DNA of 7,546 nucleotides from Rhodothermales bacterium (lineage in GTDB: Bacteria; Bacteroidota; Rhodothermia; Rhodothermales; VXPQ01), in contig JANQSQ010000090.1 of NCBI GenBank assembly GCA_028283985.1, forward strand, positions 1-7,546. The letters run 5' to 3'. Positions 6,856 to 7,546 of the stretch are shown here, piece by piece (position 1 is the first letter of the stretch; the number at the start of each line of letters is the position of its first letter). Position numbers and translations under genes: made by a program. Under the pieces are notes generated by a model that was not told the DNA's origin, searched no databases, and was given only the letters and a program-made list of their open reading frames with translations.

Positions 6856-6886
6856 CAGAGCATTGCTGCATAGTATTAACAGGCCC
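6856..6886 (-). repeat. Right terminal inverted repeat of the element
   Basis: 31 bp beginning CAGAGCATTGCTGCATAG and ending AACAGGCCC, the inverted partner of 6621-6651. It directly precedes CGAATC and then the thrS ATG, so it occupies the place where the ribosome would bind thrS mRNA. Confidence 0.8.
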
Positions 6887-6892
6887 CGAATC

Positions 6893-7546
6893 ATGCCCGC
6901 CGACCACATCGCCATTACGCTCCCCGACGGCTCCGTCCATGACCGCGAAACCGGGATCACGGGGCACGAACTCGCCGGCAGCATCTCGGCAGGTCTCGCC
7001 AGACAGGCGCTGGCCGTACGAGTCAATGGAGAGGTATGGGATCTGACCCGGCCCATTGACCGGGACGCGCGCATCGAGATTCTGACCTGGAACGATCCGG
7101 ACGGTCAGTTGACCTTCCGGCATTCCACGGCGCATCTCATGGCCGAGGCGCTCGAAAGCCTGTTCCCCGGTGTGAAGTTCGGCATCGGGCCGCCTATCGA
7201 ACAGGGGTTCTACTACGATGTGGACACCGGCGATCACCACATCGGCACGGAGGATCTGGAACGCATCGAGAAGCGGATGCGGGAATTGGCTGCGCGCGAT
7301 GCGGCGTACGAACGAAGGGATATCCCGAAAAAAGACGCGATCCAATATTTCCGGGACAAGGGCGACGAATACAAGCTGGAACTGCTCGAAGACCTGGAGG
7401 ACGGCACCATCACATTCTACCGGCAGGGCGACTTCGTCGACCTGTGCCGCGGCCCCCATATCCCTTCGACAGGCCGTATCAAATATGTCAAGCTGCTCAA
7501 CATCGCCGGGGCCTACTGGCGCGGGGACGAACGGCGGCCCCAGCTG
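6893..7546 (+). CDS. thrS: Threonyl-tRNA synthetase, N-terminal part (3' end outside window)
   Basis: The frame is open for 218 codons to the window edge. ThrS charges tRNA-Thr with threonine in the cytoplasm and edits mis-attached serine. Residues 1-64 form the TGS domain (HIAITLPDGSVHD, then LAVRVNGEVWDL). The editing domain follows with HSTAH (His77, His81), GIGPPIEQGFYYD (97-109) and DLCRGPH (Cys185, His189), the four residues of the editing-site zinc/substrate signature. The last visible residues (LLNIAGAYWRGDE) are the family's junction to the catalytic core, which lies outside. Start ATG 6893 places ITLPDGS as in other ThrS proteins. There is no Shine-Dalgarno sequence; upstream is the arm of a palindromic element. 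Full-length ThrS is usually about 640-650 residues, so roughly one third is present. Confidence 0.96.
   Translation, partial: MPADHIAITLPDGSVHDRETGITGHELAGSISAGLARQALAVRVNGEVWDLTRPIDRDARIEILTWNDPDGQLTFRHSTAHLMAEALESLFPGVKFGIGPPIEQGFYYDVDTGDHHIGTEDLERIEKRMRELAARDAAYERRDIPKKDAIQYFRDKGDEYKLELLEDLEDGTITFYRQGDFVDLCRGPHIPSTGRIKYVKLLNIAGAYWRGDERRPQL

Larger units (their letters stand above)
6621..6886. mobile_element. MITE-like palindromic element between tRNA-Val and thrS
   Basis: A 266-bp non-coding element is bounded by 31-bp imperfect terminal inverted repeats (6621-6651 and 6856-6886, 27 of 31 positions matching), both with the tip GGGCCTGTTAA. The right arm continues inward as 6836-6855, which matches 6759-6778 in inverted orientation (17 of 20). 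An apical stem TTTGG/CCAAA (6800-6804/6810-6814) lies at the centre. No convincing protein is encoded, and no clear target-site duplication flanks it (TTACCCCA on the left, CGAATCAT on the right). The right end is 6 bp from the thrS start codon. The size, long inverted ends and lack of a gene fit a non-autonomous miniature transposable element; I cannot name the parent insertion sequence. A structured leader RNA of thrS is the main alternative. Confidence 0.7.

Noticed and set aside
6621..6886. Integron attC site
   Set aside because: The palindrome and the GTTAAC near the tip recall attC sites, but the tips do not fit RYYYAAC/GTTRRRY, and there is no cassette array or integrase.
6586..6892. 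T-box or other tRNA-sensing leader of thrS
   Set aside because: No T-box core sequence or terminator/antiterminator with a T run is visible, and the nested inverted repeats fit a mobile element better. A leader role is kept only as an alternative.
6729..7046. 105-codon plus-strand open frame starting inside the palindromic element
   Set aside because: It runs across the element boundary into thrS in the wrong frame and has no recognisable protein features.
6797..7459. 220-codon minus-strand open frame opposite thrS
   Set aside because: The plus strand encodes an unmistakable ThrS TGS and editing domain; the minus frame is its shadow.

Overview
The window looks like a chromosomal segment of a moderately GC-rich Gram-negative bacterium, most plausibly of the Bacteroidota/Rhodothermota side. 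The clues are near-absence of Shine-Dalgarno sequences, two copies of the TAnnTTTG -7 box in the one divergent promoter region, and a C-terminal Phe/aromatic ending on a secreted protein. The lineage is an inference; no marker gene in the window settles it.

Layout. 1-1719 (minus strand, runs off the left edge) is a secreted or membrane-anchored protein built from a repeated domain that I do not recognise. 1720-1883 is a short divergent promoter region. 1884-4959 (plus strand) is a compact partner-switching operon: a membrane-anchored GAF/SpoIIE-type PP2C phosphatase, a STAS-domain anti-sigma factor antagonist (ATGA overlap), and an RsbW-like ATP-binding kinase. It is followed in the same direction by a secreted protein of unknown function (5024-5749). 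5803-6378 (minus strand) is a nitroreductase-family flavoprotein, convergent with that operon. 6512-6585 is tRNA-Val(GAC). 6893-7546 is the 5' part of thrS (threonyl-tRNA synthetase), which runs off the right edge.

Between the tRNA and thrS lies the most unusual object of the window: a 266-bp non-coding, MITE-like palindromic element (6621-6886) with 31-bp terminal inverted repeats, ending 6 bp before the thrS start codon. Its left arm is interrupted by a second, smaller palindromic unit (about 6652-6758) that carries the same GGGCCTGTT tip. Removing exactly that 107-bp piece restores a continuous 51-bp arm, and the terminal repeats, the inner stem and the apical stem then share one centre at 6807. 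This reads as one hairpin element inserted into another of the same family.

How the genes work together. The phosphatase would dephosphorylate the STAS protein in response to a membrane or cytosolic cue, and the STAS protein would then sequester the kinase/anti-sigma factor. No sigma factor is encoded in the window, so the final target is elsewhere or is not a sigma factor. The divergent repeat protein and the downstream secreted protein suggest an envelope connection, but that is inference from position only.
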